Assembly: GCA_039980455.1 (NCBI GenBank)
Contig: JBDXCG010000004.1
Span: forward strand, 1,000,524-1,064,523
From: CALINF01 sp039980455
GTDB lineage: Bacteria; Pseudomonadota; Gammaproteobacteria; Pseudomonadales; Halieaceae
Direction of reading: 5' to 3'
Length of the DNA stretch: 64,000 nucleotides
Shown here piece by piece: positions 16,385 to 24,634 of this stretch; within the stretch, counting starts at the first letter, position 1; every line of letters begins with the position of its first letter. The notes beneath the pieces were generated by a model, which was not told where the DNA came from, did not search any database, and was given only the letters and a program-made list of their open reading frames with translations. Both the position numbers and the translations under genes were made by a program.

Positions 16385-17176
16385 TCAGGTGTAGGTATGC
16401 TCTTCCCGCGGATATTCTCCGGATTTCACCGCTTCAACAAAGCGCTTAAGCGCACCTTGAATAGTGGGTTGGCCTTCCATGAAGTTTTCAACGAATCGGG
16501 CAGTGTGTTCAGATAGGCCCAGTAGGTCGTGTAGAACCAGCACTTGTGCGTCCGTGCCGGGGCCTGCGCCGATACCAATCACGGGGATATCAAGTTTGGC
16601 ACTGATATCCGTAGCTAGCGGCGCTGGGACGCATTCCAGCACCAGCAAACTCGCGCCAGCATCTTGGATTTCCACAGCATCTGCCAGAATCGATTTTGCC
16701 TCTTTGGGTGTTCTACCTTGCACGCGATAGCCGCCAAATGCATTGACTGACTGCGGTGTGAGACCCAGGTGGGCGCACACAGGTATGCCGCGTTCAACCA
16801 GCATGCTGATACTGTCGCTAAGCCAGGTACCCCCTTCCATCTTGACCATTTGCGCGCCGGCTTGCATGAGCTCGGTAGCGTGCGCCATGGTTTGCTCCGG
16901 CGTGGTGTAGCTCATGAACGGCATATCGGCGATCACCAGAGACTGGGGGTTTGCACGCATCACACAGGCAGTGTGGTACGCCATGTCGTCTATTGTGACG
17001 GGAATCGTACTGTCATAGCCCTGCAACACCATGCCCAGAGAATCGCCCACCAGGATGGTTTCGGCACCAGCGTCACTGACCAGGCGTGCAAATGTAGCGT
17101 CGTAGGCAGTGATACAGACGAACTTCTCCCCAGCTGCCTTCATTTTGTCCAGGGTGCTGATGGTAATCTTGCCCAT
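16385..17176 (-). CDS. panB: 3-Methyl-2-oxobutanoate hydroxymethyltransferase
   Basis: PanB transfers a one-carbon unit from methylene-THF to alpha-ketoisovalerate, making ketopantoate. The protein has 263 residues from MGKITISTLDKMK. Metal and substrate motifs are clear: VGDSLGMVLQGYDST, DMPFMSY, KMEGG, AHLGLTPQSV, LVLECVP and IGIGAGPGTDAQVLV. ATG 17176 was chosen over the frame opening at 17221 because it starts at the family N-terminus, 7 bp after the stop of the deoxynucleoside kinase gene. Confidence 0.96.
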   Translation of the reverse strand: MGKITISTLDKMKAAGEKFVCITAYDATFARLVSDAGAETILVGDSLGMVLQGYDSTIPVTIDDMAYHTACVMRANPQSLVIADMPFMSYTTPEQTMAHATELMQAGAQMVKMEGGTWLSDSISMLVERGIPVCAHLGLTPQSVNAFGGYRVQGRTPKEAKSILADAVEIQDAGASLLVLECVPAPLATDISAKLDIPVIGIGAGPGTDAQVLVLHDLLGLSEHTARFVENFMEGQPTIQGALKRFVEAVKSGEYPREEHTYT

Positions 17177-17183
17177 AGCGCTG

Positions 17184-17867
17184 TTATCCAAAAAAGGTGG
17201 GATTGAAGTAGTGGCGACCACTACGAATGTCCAGCATGTAGTCGACGAGGTGTTGGTAATCCCGCTCGCCGTTCACCAAATCTATTTCGCTGGCATTCAC
17301 GATCAGTAAAGGAGCGCCATCGTAATATAGAAAAAACTCACTGTACACTTCGTTCAAGCGCTCCAGGTAGTCATGATCTATCGAGCGTTCACTGTGGATT
17401 CCCCGGCTCTCGATACGCGATAGCAGCACATCAGTGCTCGCCTGAAGATAGATGACGAGGTCGGGCCGCGGCGCATCGATTGTGAGCTGCTGATACACCT
17501 TTTCATAGAGCTGAAACTCGTCGCTATCCAGGTTTACCCTGGCAAACAGCGGGTCCTTTTCGATCAGAAAGTCGGCAACGCGCACGGGCTCAAATATGTC
17601 TGCCTGACGCAAATCCTGAATTTTCTGTGCGCGTTGAAATAGGAAAAATAATTGGGTCGCCAGCGCTGCCTGTTTGCGGTTGCTGTAAAACTTCTCCAGA
17701 AAAGGGTTGTCTTGAGCGTCCTCTAGCAATGTCTGGTAGTTAAACGTACTAGCCATCCGTTTGGCCAGCGTGGTTTTGCCCACGCCAATAGGGCCTTCTA
17801 TTGCGATATAGGCTGGCGGCGTGCGGCCTTTCAGATCGACGTTGATCGCCGGTGCGTCTGGATTCAA
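17184..17867 (-). CDS. Deoxynucleoside kinase family protein
   Basis: A P-loop kinase of about 227 residues related to deoxyadenosine/deoxyguanosine kinases, which salvage deoxynucleosides to dNMPs. It has Walker A EGPIGVGKTTLAKR near residue 22, PVRVADFLIEKDPLFA, and the lid region LSRIESRGIHSERSI. TTG 17867 is the preferred start because GGAG lies nine bases upstream and it overlaps the folK stop as TTGA. This implies translational coupling. It sits between folK and panB, as in Pseudomonas relatives. The exact nucleoside specificity is not readable. Confidence 0.85.
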   Translation of the reverse strand: MNPDAPAINVDLKGRTPPAYIAIEGPIGVGKTTLAKRMASTFNYQTLLEDAQDNPFLEKFYSNRKQAALATQLFFLFQRAQKIQDLRQADIFEPVRVADFLIEKDPLFARVNLDSDEFQLYEKVYQQLTIDAPRPDLVIYLQASTDVLLSRIESRGIHSERSIDHDYLERLNEVYSEFFLYYDGAPLLIVNASEIDLVNGERDYQHLVDYMLDIRSGRHYFNPTFFG

Positions 17868-18388
17868 GACTGGTTCTCCACGGGTACTGCGTTCTCCACT
17901 TCCAGACTGAGGTTGGTGAGCTCTAAGGTTTCTTTGCAGGTAGCCAGTAATGTACCAAGATCTACCCCGCCCGGCAGCACCATTTTTGTGTCGCATAAAT
18001 CAAGCAGGGGTCTCAGTACGAAAAGTCTTTCATGCATCCGTGGGTGCGGTAGCGTGAGCGCAGTACTTGTGCTGGTGAGTTCCCCGAAGAGCAGAATATC
18101 CAGGTCGAGTGTTCGAGCGCCCCAGCGAACCTCTCGCGTGCGTCCGTGTGCTGTTTCAATCGCCTGTAGTGCGTGCAGCAAAGCCAGTGGTTGCAAGGTG
18201 GTATCGAGCCGCAGCACGGCGTTCAGGTAGTCGGGCTGCTCCCCCGGCCCGACTGCGGCGCTGCGATACACCCGTGAAGCTGCCTCGACGGTGCAGCCTT
18301 TCAGACTTGCTATCGCGCTTGTCGCCTGCCGCAGTTGGCTGGCGGGGTCGTTAAGATTAGAGCCCAGTCCGATATAGGTGGTGGTCAC
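17864..18388 (-). CDS. folK: 2-Amino-4-hydroxy-6-hydroxymethyldihydropteridine pyrophosphokinase (HPPK)
   Basis: FolK transfers pyrophosphate from ATP to hydroxymethyl-dihydropterin in folate synthesis. The 174-residue protein has the HPPK start TYIGLGSNLNDP, YRSAAVG, DYLNAVLRL, and the signature RWGARTLDLDILLFG with LPHPRMHERLFVL. Its ATG overlaps the pcnB stop (ATGA), so the three genes pcnB-folK-kinase are chained by 4-bp overlaps. Confidence 0.96.
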   Translation of the reverse strand: MTTTYIGLGSNLNDPASQLRQATSAIASLKGCTVEAASRVYRSAAVGPGEQPDYLNAVLRLDTTLQPLALLHALQAIETAHGRTREVRWGARTLDLDILLFGELTSTSTALTLPHPRMHERLFVLRPLLDLCDTKMVLPGGVDLGTLLATCKETLELTNLSLEVENAVPVENQS

Positions 18389-19725
18389 GAGGAGCTAGGT
18401 GGCCTGCGTGTACGAGATCGACGCTTGCGCTGGCCCGACTCGCCGACGCCCGCCTGGCTGAGGCGTTTTTCAAGCGAGAGAGTCTGGAAATCAGTCCAGA
18501 AATCCCCGAGGTCGCCGGTGTCTTCGCCCGCTTCCTCCCGCAGCAGCAGAAAGTCGTACGCCGCTCGAAAGCGTCGATGATCTACTAGCTCAGCCGCTCT
18601 GCGACCTTTGGTTCGCTCCAGTCTTGACTGGAACTCCCAGATTTCGCGCATGGGAATACTGAATCGTTTGGGAATCGAAAGCGACTGTACAGCTTCGGAC
18701 ATGACGGCCTGACCGGCATTGTTGATAGCCACTTGTCCCGGGTCTCCGCGGCCTCGATGTTGCTCAGCCTGAACGCGCACGGCGGGCCATAACAACGCCG
18801 CCAGAATAAAGGCGGGAGTAACCGGCTTTCCATCATGGATACGCGTATCGGTATTGCGCATCGCTGCCTGCACGAGCCTGCGTGCCTGGGCGTCACGTCG
18901 AATTTTCTTATCACTGGCAGGCACGAGGTACTTGAGCAGATCGAACTCCAGCAGCAGCTCCAGCGTGCGCTGAGCATTCCCAGCCATAAAGAGCTTTAGA
19001 AATTCATCAAACAGGCGCGCCGCAGGAATTTCGGCTAACAGGGCTGCACAACCCGCAATAGCATTTTGTGTGTTGTCCTCGATCGAAAAGTCGAGCTTGG
19101 CGGCGAAGCGCAGAACTCTCAGCATTCGCACCGGGTCCTCGCGATAGCGCTGCGCGGGATCGCCGATAATGCAGATGTTGTGCTGCTTAAGGTCGTTTAC
19201 GCCGTGTACATGATCGTACACCTCGAAAGTACCCGAATCGTAGTAGAGCGCATTGACGGTGAGATCGCGCCGCGCGGCATCCTCTTCCAGCGTCCCGTAC
19301 ACATTATCCCGCAGCAGCAGGCCTTTGTCGGATTGGCGTGAGTGCGCTGACTTATCACGTGCCGGAGCTGCGTCGGAGTCATGGTGCCCGCGGAAGGTTG
19401 TTACCTCAATGATCTCTCGACCGAATCGAACGTGAACGATTCTAAAGCGTCTTCCGATTATTCGAGAGTTGCGAAAAACGCCGTTAACTTCTTCGGGCGT
19501 AGCGTTGGTAGCGACGTCAAAATCCTTGGGATGTCCCCCCAGCATCAGATCGCGGACCGCACCACCCACGAGGTAGGCTTTAAAGCCCTGATTTCGTAGG
19601 CGCGACATGACCTTGAGAGCACTGTCGCTAATATTTTTGCGTGAGATCGTATGCTCGTCGCGAGGTATAACCTTCAAACTAGAACGCGTCCTTGTCGATG
19701 GTAAATCAGGCTGAGAGTCTATCAC
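18385..19725 (-). CDS. pcnB: Poly(A) polymerase I
   Basis: PcnB adds 3' poly(A) tails that mark RNAs for decay. The protein has up to 446 residues. Motifs are VIPRDEHTISRKNISDSAL, the nucleotidyltransferase signature YLVGGAVRDLMLGGHPKDFDVATNATPEE, RRFRIVHVRFG, and the RRDLTVNALYYD head domain. The C-terminus is basic (QRKRRSRTRRPP). The start is uncertain: GTG 19725 has no good ribosome site, and a TTG about 16 codons downstream, nearer to E. coli PcnB homology, is preceded by AAGGA. In Pseudomonas pcnB also follows crcZ. Confidence 0.94.
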   Translation of the reverse strand: MIDSQPDLPSTRTRSSLKVIPRDEHTISRKNISDSALKVMSRLRNQGFKAYLVGGAVRDLMLGGHPKDFDVATNATPEEVNGVFRNSRIIGRRFRIVHVRFGREIIEVTTFRGHHDSDAAPARDKSAHSRQSDKGLLLRDNVYGTLEEDAARRDLTVNALYYDSGTFEVYDHVHGVNDLKQHNICIIGDPAQRYREDPVRMLRVLRFAAKLDFSIEDNTQNAIAGCAALLAEIPAARLFDEFLKLFMAGNAQRTLELLLEFDLLKYLVPASDKKIRRDAQARRLVQAAMRNTDTRIHDGKPVTPAFILAALLWPAVRVQAEQHRGRGDPGQVAINNAGQAVMSEAVQSLSIPKRFSIPMREIWEFQSRLERTKGRRAAELVDHRRFRAAYDFLLLREEAGEDTGDLGDFWTDFQTLSLEKRLSQAGVGESGQRKRRSRTRRPPSSS

Positions 19726-19784
19726 AGCATACGCTGGAAGCTGCGCGTTGGGTGTTCAGCGCGGCAGGTTTTCACGGCAGGGTT

Positions 19785-19980
19785 AAGTTGACGGGGAAAC
19801 GGAGTTTCCCCATCCAGGTCTCACCGGGAGTTTTATTGTTATTTCTAGGCGTTGTTATTGTTGTTTGTGCGGTTTGCAAATATGGAAAGAAATTGAGGGG
19901 AAGAAGTCTTCCCCATCCAGGTCCATAGTGAGTATCTTATTGTTATTGCAGCAGATTTTTATTCTTATTGTTGTAGCTGC
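19785..19980 (-). ncRNA. crcZ: CrcZ-like catabolite-repression RNA (predicted)
   Basis: In Pseudomonas the RNA CrcZ, encoded between cbrB and pcnB, sequesters Hfq/Crc through repeated A-rich (CA) motifs. The same interval here has no conserved ORF and four such clusters on the minus strand: AACAATAAGAATAAAAA (19956-19972), AATAACAATAAGA (19935-19947), AACAACAATAACAAC (19851-19865) and AATAACAATAAAAC (19830-19843). Each reads as four to five consecutive ARN triplets. The first would be displayed in the loop of a GCAGC/GCTGC stem at the 5' end. Two hairpins (19897-19914 and 19793-19811) separate or close the clusters. The 5' end is set by the sigma-54 promoter; the 3' end is uncertain because no T tract follows. 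At about 200 nt it is roughly half the length of Pseudomonas CrcZ. Confidence 0.75.
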
Positions 19981-19990
19981 GGGTATAAAA

Positions 19991-20005
19991 GCACGGGTCG
20001 TGCCA
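19991..20005 (-). promoter_or_regulatory. Sigma-54 promoter of the CrcZ-like RNA
   Basis: TGGCACGACCCGTGC has the invariant GG and GC separated by 10 bp and matches the TGGCAC-N5-TTGC consensus except one base (G for the first T of TTGC). Transcription would start near 19979, just before the first A-rich cluster. A sigma-54 promoter fits activation by CbrB, an NtrC-type protein encoded directly upstream. Confidence 0.8.
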
Positions 20006-20065
20006 GACAATAGAAAAGCCATTAAAAACAGAGGGTTAGGTTTTTTCGACGCAACTGTAGCGATG

Positions 20066-20128
20066 GGTAACATACGTGGGTGTTACCGATATACTCTAGT
20101 TTTTGTAACTCAGGCGGTAGCGGGTAAC
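20066..20128. promoter_or_regulatory. Putative CbrB upstream activating sites
   Basis: A perfect dyad GGTAACA (20066-20072), 8-bp spacer, TGTTACC (20081-20087), plus two further GTAAC half-sites at 20105-20109 and 20124-20128. The dyad lies about 87-108 bp before the predicted start, the usual place for NtrC-family enhancers. From memory, TGTTAC/GTAACA half-sites are the reported CbrB recognition elements in Pseudomonas putida, though with a different arrangement. The binding protein here is inferred. Confidence 0.65.
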
Positions 20129-20136
20129 GCTTGGTA

Positions 20137-21564
20137 CTAGGCCTTTTTGGCTCGAGCGTTGCGAGTGCCGGCCTTTTTACGGGGAATTTCAAAGCGTTGG
20201 CGACGCTCCCACAGGCACTTGCGACTGATACCTAGTTTCTGGGCGAGCTCGGTTTCGCTCATGGAATCCTGGTGCTCCAGAACAAAGCGTTGAAAGTAGT
20301 CTTCCAGTGACAGGTCTTCCGTAGGATCTGTGTTGGTGGGTGTACGTGCGATTGACGTCACGCCGATACCATCACCCCCTCTCAGCCGATTGATATTGAC
20401 CAGCTCCAAATCAATGCCCAGAGCCTCGTTGTCGATCTCCGTATCGTGCGACAGCACCACGGCTCTCTCGATAGCGTGCTCTAACTCGCGCACATTGCCG
20501 GGCCATTGATAGGTGGTGATAGCCTGAATAGCGCGTGGTGACAACGTCATGCCCTCGCGCCCGAGTTGATTTGCGTGTCGCGTGACCATGCCCTCAGCAA
20601 GATGGAGGATGTCTTTGCCTCGCTCGCGCAAGGGCGGCAGCGACAGCCGCAGTACGTTAATGCGGTAGTAGAGGTCCTGCCGAAACAGGCCTTCTGCTGA
20701 CAATGACTGCAAGTTACGGTGAGTGGCGCAAATCAGGCGGACATCTACCTTGCGCGAGTGTACGGAACCGATACGACGAATCTCGCCTTCCTGAATAAAG
20801 CGCAGCAGACGCGCTTGCGCTTCCATCGGAAGCTCGCCAATCTCGTCCAGAAACAGGGTGCCGCCATCCGCAGCTTCGATTAACCCCATCCGGCTGGCAT
20901 TGGCCCCTGTGAAAGCGCCTTTCTCGTAGCCAAATAGCTCTGATTCAATCAGGGTGTCTGGGATTGCCGCGCAGTTAACGCAGATTAATGTTTTGTCGGC
21001 ACGTCGGCTGTGCTGATGGACACTCTTGGCAACCAGTTCCTTGCCGGTACCAGTTTCACCTAATACCAATACGGTTGACTCTGTGGGGCTGACCCGCTCG
21101 ATCTGATCGAAGAGTGTGTGCATGGCAGGGCAGTTGCCAATAATCCCAGTGACAGCAACCTTTTCGGCTTTGTTTTTGGCGTTGGTTTGCCGTGGGTCTT
21201 CAACCTGTGGAACCGGGTGATCTGCGATGATTCGCTGCACTGCTGCAATCATATCGCTATGATCGAACGGCTTGGCGATGTAGTCCACAGCGCCCATGCG
21301 CATTGAATCGACTGCAGAGCGCAGGCTCGCGTAGCTGGTCATAATCAATACGGGCACATCACCTGCTTTCTTGATCAGGTCGGTACCGGGTGCGCCTGGA
21401 AGCCTTAAGTCGCTGATTATTAAGTCAAAATCAGAGAGTTTGTGCTTGTTTTCCGCTTCTTGCACCGAACCCGCTTCTGCCACGCCGAAACCATTGCGAT
21501 CGAGTAATCGGCACAGCGCGGTACGTATTACCGATTCATCTTCAACCACAAGAACCTGGTGCAT
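20137..21564 (-). CDS. cbrB: Sigma-54 response regulator CbrB
   Basis: CbrB is an NtrC-family activator of carbon/nitrogen catabolism. The 475-residue protein has a receiver domain with acidic pocket VVEDE and phospho-acceptor D52 (IISDLRLPG), an AAA+ domain with Walker A GETGTGKE, the sigma-54-contacting GAFTGA, and FLDEIGELP. A Fis-type helix-turn-helix (ETELAQKLGISRKCLWERRQ) is near the end. ATG 21564 follows AAGG; TTG 21567 directly before it is the alternative. Position after the CbrA-type kinase and before the CrcZ-like RNA and pcnB gives the specific name rather than plain ntrC. Confidence 0.92.
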   Translation of the reverse strand: MHQVLVVEDESVIRTALCRLLDRNGFGVAEAGSVQEAENKHKLSDFDLIISDLRLPGAPGTDLIKKAGDVPVLIMTSYASLRSAVDSMRMGAVDYIAKPFDHSDMIAAVQRIIADHPVPQVEDPRQTNAKNKAEKVAVTGIIGNCPAMHTLFDQIERVSPTESTVLVLGETGTGKELVAKSVHQHSRRADKTLICVNCAAIPDTLIESELFGYEKGAFTGANASRMGLIEAADGGTLFLDEIGELPMEAQARLLRFIQEGEIRRIGSVHSRKVDVRLICATHRNLQSLSAEGLFRQDLYYRINVLRLSLPPLRERGKDILHLAEGMVTRHANQLGREGMTLSPRAIQAITTYQWPGNVRELEHAIERAVVLSHDTEIDNEALGIDLELVNINRLRGGDGIGVTSIARTPTNTDPTEDLSLEDYFQRFVLEHQDSMSETELAQKLGISRKCLWERRQRFEIPRKKAGTRNARAKKA

Positions 21565-21644
21565 CAAGTGTTACCTTCTAAACGGCGAGAGAAACAACAT
21601 AACCTGAGTTTGATCAATTTTCCAGCAAAAACAGACGCTTGGCA

Positions 21645-21660
21645 TGTAACTGAGGTTACA
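21645..21660. promoter_or_regulatory. TGTAAC/GTTACA dyad at the cbrA-cbrB junction
   Basis: TGTAAC (21645-21650), 4-bp spacer, GTTACA (21655-21660), overlapping the cbrA stop. Another half-site TGTTACC (21569-21575) lies immediately before cbrB. They resemble the half-sites in front of the CrcZ-like RNA and suggest autoregulation, but no sigma-54 promoter is visible here. Confidence 0.4.
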
Positions 21661-24634
21661 CATCGAATGTATTTCCGTAGCTACCCAGAGGCAAACTAAG
21701 GATCACACGGGTACCGGAAGCTGAATTTTCATAAAGCGGGCTGTTCACATGAACGGTGCCGTGCATGTCTTCCATGATGCTATACACCAGTGACAGGCCA
21801 AGCCCCGTGCCTTGACCGGGCTCTTTGGTGGTGAAGAAGGGCTCAAATACCTTGTCGGCTAATTCGGGTGGTATGCCAGTGCCCTGGTCATCTACGTGAA
21901 TACTGGCACGCTGCCCCACAATCGCCGCAGACGCAGTGATTTTGCCGTGCGATGGGCTTGCGTCGCGCGCATTCGACAACAGGTTAATAAAAACCTGCAG
22001 CAACCGTTGTGAATCGGCTTCAACCACCAGCTCTCGGTCGAGATTATTGAGAAACTGCACAGGGGTGGCCTGAGGATCGAGGTTCAACAGGTGAGTTGCT
22101 TCATCAACACAGTCGGCAAGGTTGCACGGCCCGATATCCAGATTGCCCGAGCCGGAACCTACGTGGGAGAAGTTAACCAGCGACTCCACGATACGGCTCA
22201 CCCGTTCCGTTTGTTTGAGTATGTCGCGGGAGGTCTGCTGGATATCTTCAGCCTCGGTTTCATAGTCCAGGTTTTGTGCCAGGCAAGCGATCCCAGTGAT
22301 TGGATTGCCAATCTCGTGGGCAACCCCGGCAGCGAGACGCCCGATCGACGCCAGCCTTTCGCTGTGTAGCAGCTCATCCTGCAGGCGCTCCAGATCGGTG
22401 ATGTCCTCTACCAGAATCAAGCGGTCGCCACCACCTGGTGTGGAAGAACTGGCCCGATGGAGGCTCACCCACTGCGACTCCCCGGATTCCAGCTCGACTT
22501 CACGCTTGCTGACGGGTTCGGTTTGCACGTTCAAGCAAGCAAAGATAATGCTGCGCCACGGTATCGGCACTGTGTCCAGGCTGGACCCGATGACCTGTTC
22601 AGCTTCGATCCCAGTGATGTGTTCCATACTGTTATTCCACAGCAGTATCTCTCCATCACCTGCGAGGGAGCAGACGCCAACAGGGAGATTCTGCAGCGTG
22701 TCGCGATAGTGTCGTCGCAAACCATCAAGATCTGCAGCTAGCCCTGTGAACTGTCCCTGCGCCCTGTCCAGCCGCCTTTCCAACAGCGCATAATCCTCTC
22801 CACTACTGCCTTCCGTTTCGGGTTCAAAGGGAAGTTGAGCGCCTACGATACGAAAGGCGACTGCCGGTCCGAGTAAAGCGGCCAGGTTGGCCTCTATCCG
22901 ATCGCGCAATCGGCGTAGGGCATAGGGACGCGACTCATTCTCATCAAACTGCAGTTGGGTCAGTGCTCTATCCAGCTCGGCGCGAGCAGTCTTGGCGCCT
23001 AGTGCTGGCGCCAGCCTATCTGCGATCTCACCTGCTTCGCTGATATTCAGTGTGCGCCGCGCGATACGATTGCGCTCATCCATTGAGCATATCTCGGCGG
23101 CGATGCGCTCGTCGGCATCTGCCTGTGTGAGAAATGACAGGACGACCATCACGACTGCATTGGCGCACAGCGCGATCATGCCCAGAGCCACCCATCGGCC
23201 TATGCTGGTATCGGCTAGACCCCGCCCAAACTCCTGCAGCCAGGTCCACTGAAAATCGCCAAGCACAGGTAGCAAGATTGCAATACACCAGATCGAGAGA
23301 CCGACGGACAAGCCGCCGATCATGCCGATGCGGTTGGCACGTTGCCAGTAAGGGGTGGCCACGAGTCCGGGAATAAACTGCATCACTCCGGCGAAGGCAA
23401 TCAAGCCGAGGTGGGTAAGGCTGTGCTTGCCCGAGAGGGCGGTGAAAAACCCGTAACCTGCAAGTATCAAAACGGTAATCAGTGAGCGGCGCAACCATTT
23501 CAATTGTACGTAGAGACTTTGATCGCTATCAATCTGCAGCACGGTGCGAGGGAGAATCAGGTGGTTGAGGCACATGTTAGCCAGTGCCAAGGTGGAAACG
23601 ATGATGGTGGCACTGGCCGCTGACAACCCGGCTACAAATGCAGCGCCTGCGATGAGGCGTGACTCCAGTGCAAGACCGATACCCATTGCGGTGTACTCAA
23701 CAGGTAGTCCCTGCTGCAGCTTTATGCCGACCCAGAGAATCGGCAGAACCGGAATGCTGAGCAACAACAAATAGAGAGGCAGTCCCCAGCTGGCAACGTG
23801 CAGATCCTGGCTCTCTATGTTCTCCGCGAATGCCATGTGAAAGATATGGGGCATGCAGATGGCACCTGCAAAGAACATAAGCAAAAGTGAGCGGGCAGAA
23901 TCTCCCGACAACTGATTATTGAGTACCTCCTGGCCTGCACTGTTACTTGCCAGCCAGTTCTGCAAACCACCGAAATCTCCAAATACCTGCTGTACCGATA
24001 CAAACATAACCACCATCAGCGCAGCCAATTTCACCAGAGATTCAAATGCGATTGCGGTGACGAGTCCGGTGTTGCGGTTAGGGGACGAGACGTTGCGCGT
24101 GCCGAACAATATGGCAAACGCAATAATCGTGATACAGAAAATCAGCGCCAGCCCGTCTTTTCTGCCCTCGTGAGAAAGCGCACTGACTGTGTCGCCGGCA
24201 AGAAAATGAGCGCTATCTGCTACAGCCTGAATCTGTAGTGCAAATAGAGGCAATACGGTAAGACACATAGCCAGCGTTACTGCAGCGCCGATCCATTGGC
24301 TGCGGAACCTGAACGCTAAAACGTCGGCCAGAGAGGCGAGCCGGTAGATTCTACAGAGTCGCAAAATAGGCAGAAGCAGTAACGTAGCCAGCACGAACAT
24401 CAGGACCACGCCTAAATAATACAGAAGATAGCTAAAGCCAAAGCGCTGAGCGATGTTGAAGATGCCGTTGGTCCCCATGGCGCCTGCAAAGACGCCCAGA
24501 GAGAGTACATAGGTGGCGGGATGACGCGTGATGCGTTCGGAGATGCTACTGCGGTCGGCTAGGTAAGCCACGAGGAATAGGATCGACAGATAAACGACGA
24601 TCGCTACGAGCGTCTGCTCGGGGCTAAAGTTCAT
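21656..24634 (-). CDS. cbrA: Sensor histidine kinase CbrA with SLC5-type transporter domain
   Basis: A 992-residue hybrid sensor. Residues 1 to about 500 form a sodium/solute symporter (SLC5-like) domain of about 13 helices beginning with MNFSPEQTLVAIVVYLSI. A helical linker follows, then a PAS domain (LQNLPVGVCSLAGDGEILLW). The kinase core has the phospho-acceptor His in GVAHEIGNPITG, an N box (NLLSNARDA) and G boxes (DDQGTGIPPE, GQGTGLGLSL). This architecture is specific to CbrA-type sensors (histidine uptake in Pseudomonas). ATG 24634 lies inside the end of cbrX, so translation is probably coupled; the frame opening at 24736 would run through cbrX and was rejected. Confidence 0.93.
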   Translation of the reverse strand: MNFSPEQTLVAIVVYLSILFLVAYLADRSSISERITRHPATYVLSLGVFAGAMGTNGIFNIAQRFGFSYLLYYLGVVLMFVLATLLLLPILRLCRIYRLASLADVLAFRFRSQWIGAAVTLAMCLTVLPLFALQIQAVADSAHFLAGDTVSALSHEGRKDGLALIFCITIIAFAILFGTRNVSSPNRNTGLVTAIAFESLVKLAALMVVMFVSVQQVFGDFGGLQNWLASNSAGQEVLNNQLSGDSARSLLLMFFAGAICMPHIFHMAFAENIESQDLHVASWGLPLYLLLLSIPVLPILWVGIKLQQGLPVEYTAMGIGLALESRLIAGAAFVAGLSAASATIIVSTLALANMCLNHLILPRTVLQIDSDQSLYVQLKWLRRSLITVLILAGYGFFTALSGKHSLTHLGLIAFAGVMQFIPGLVATPYWQRANRIGMIGGLSVGLSIWCIAILLPVLGDFQWTWLQEFGRGLADTSIGRWVALGMIALCANAVVMVVLSFLTQADADERIAAEICSMDERNRIARRTLNISEAGEIADRLAPALGAKTARAELDRALTQLQFDENESRPYALRRLRDRIEANLAALLGPAVAFRIVGAQLPFEPETEGSSGEDYALLERRLDRAQGQFTGLAADLDGLRRHYRDTLQNLPVGVCSLAGDGEILLWNNSMEHITGIEAEQVIGSSLDTVPIPWRSIIFACLNVQTEPVSKREVELESGESQWVSLHRASSSTPGGGDRLILVEDITDLERLQDELLHSERLASIGRLAAGVAHEIGNPITGIACLAQNLDYETEAEDIQQTSRDILKQTERVSRIVESLVNFSHVGSGSGNLDIGPCNLADCVDEATHLLNLDPQATPVQFLNNLDRELVVEADSQRLLQVFINLLSNARDASPSHGKITASAAIVGQRASIHVDDQGTGIPPELADKVFEPFFTTKEPGQGTGLGLSLVYSIMEDMHGTVHVNSPLYENSASGTRVILSLPLGSYGNTFDV

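Noticed and set aside
19793..19923. The two GGGGAA hairpins as a REP or CRISPR-like repeat
   Set aside because: Only two copies, confined to the CrcZ-like locus and part of its module; no spacer pattern or further copies seen.
19692..20140. Short frames on both strands in the cbrB-pcnB interval
   Set aside because: No ribosome sites, low-complexity composition from the A-rich repeats, no recognisable domain; an RNA gene explains the region better.
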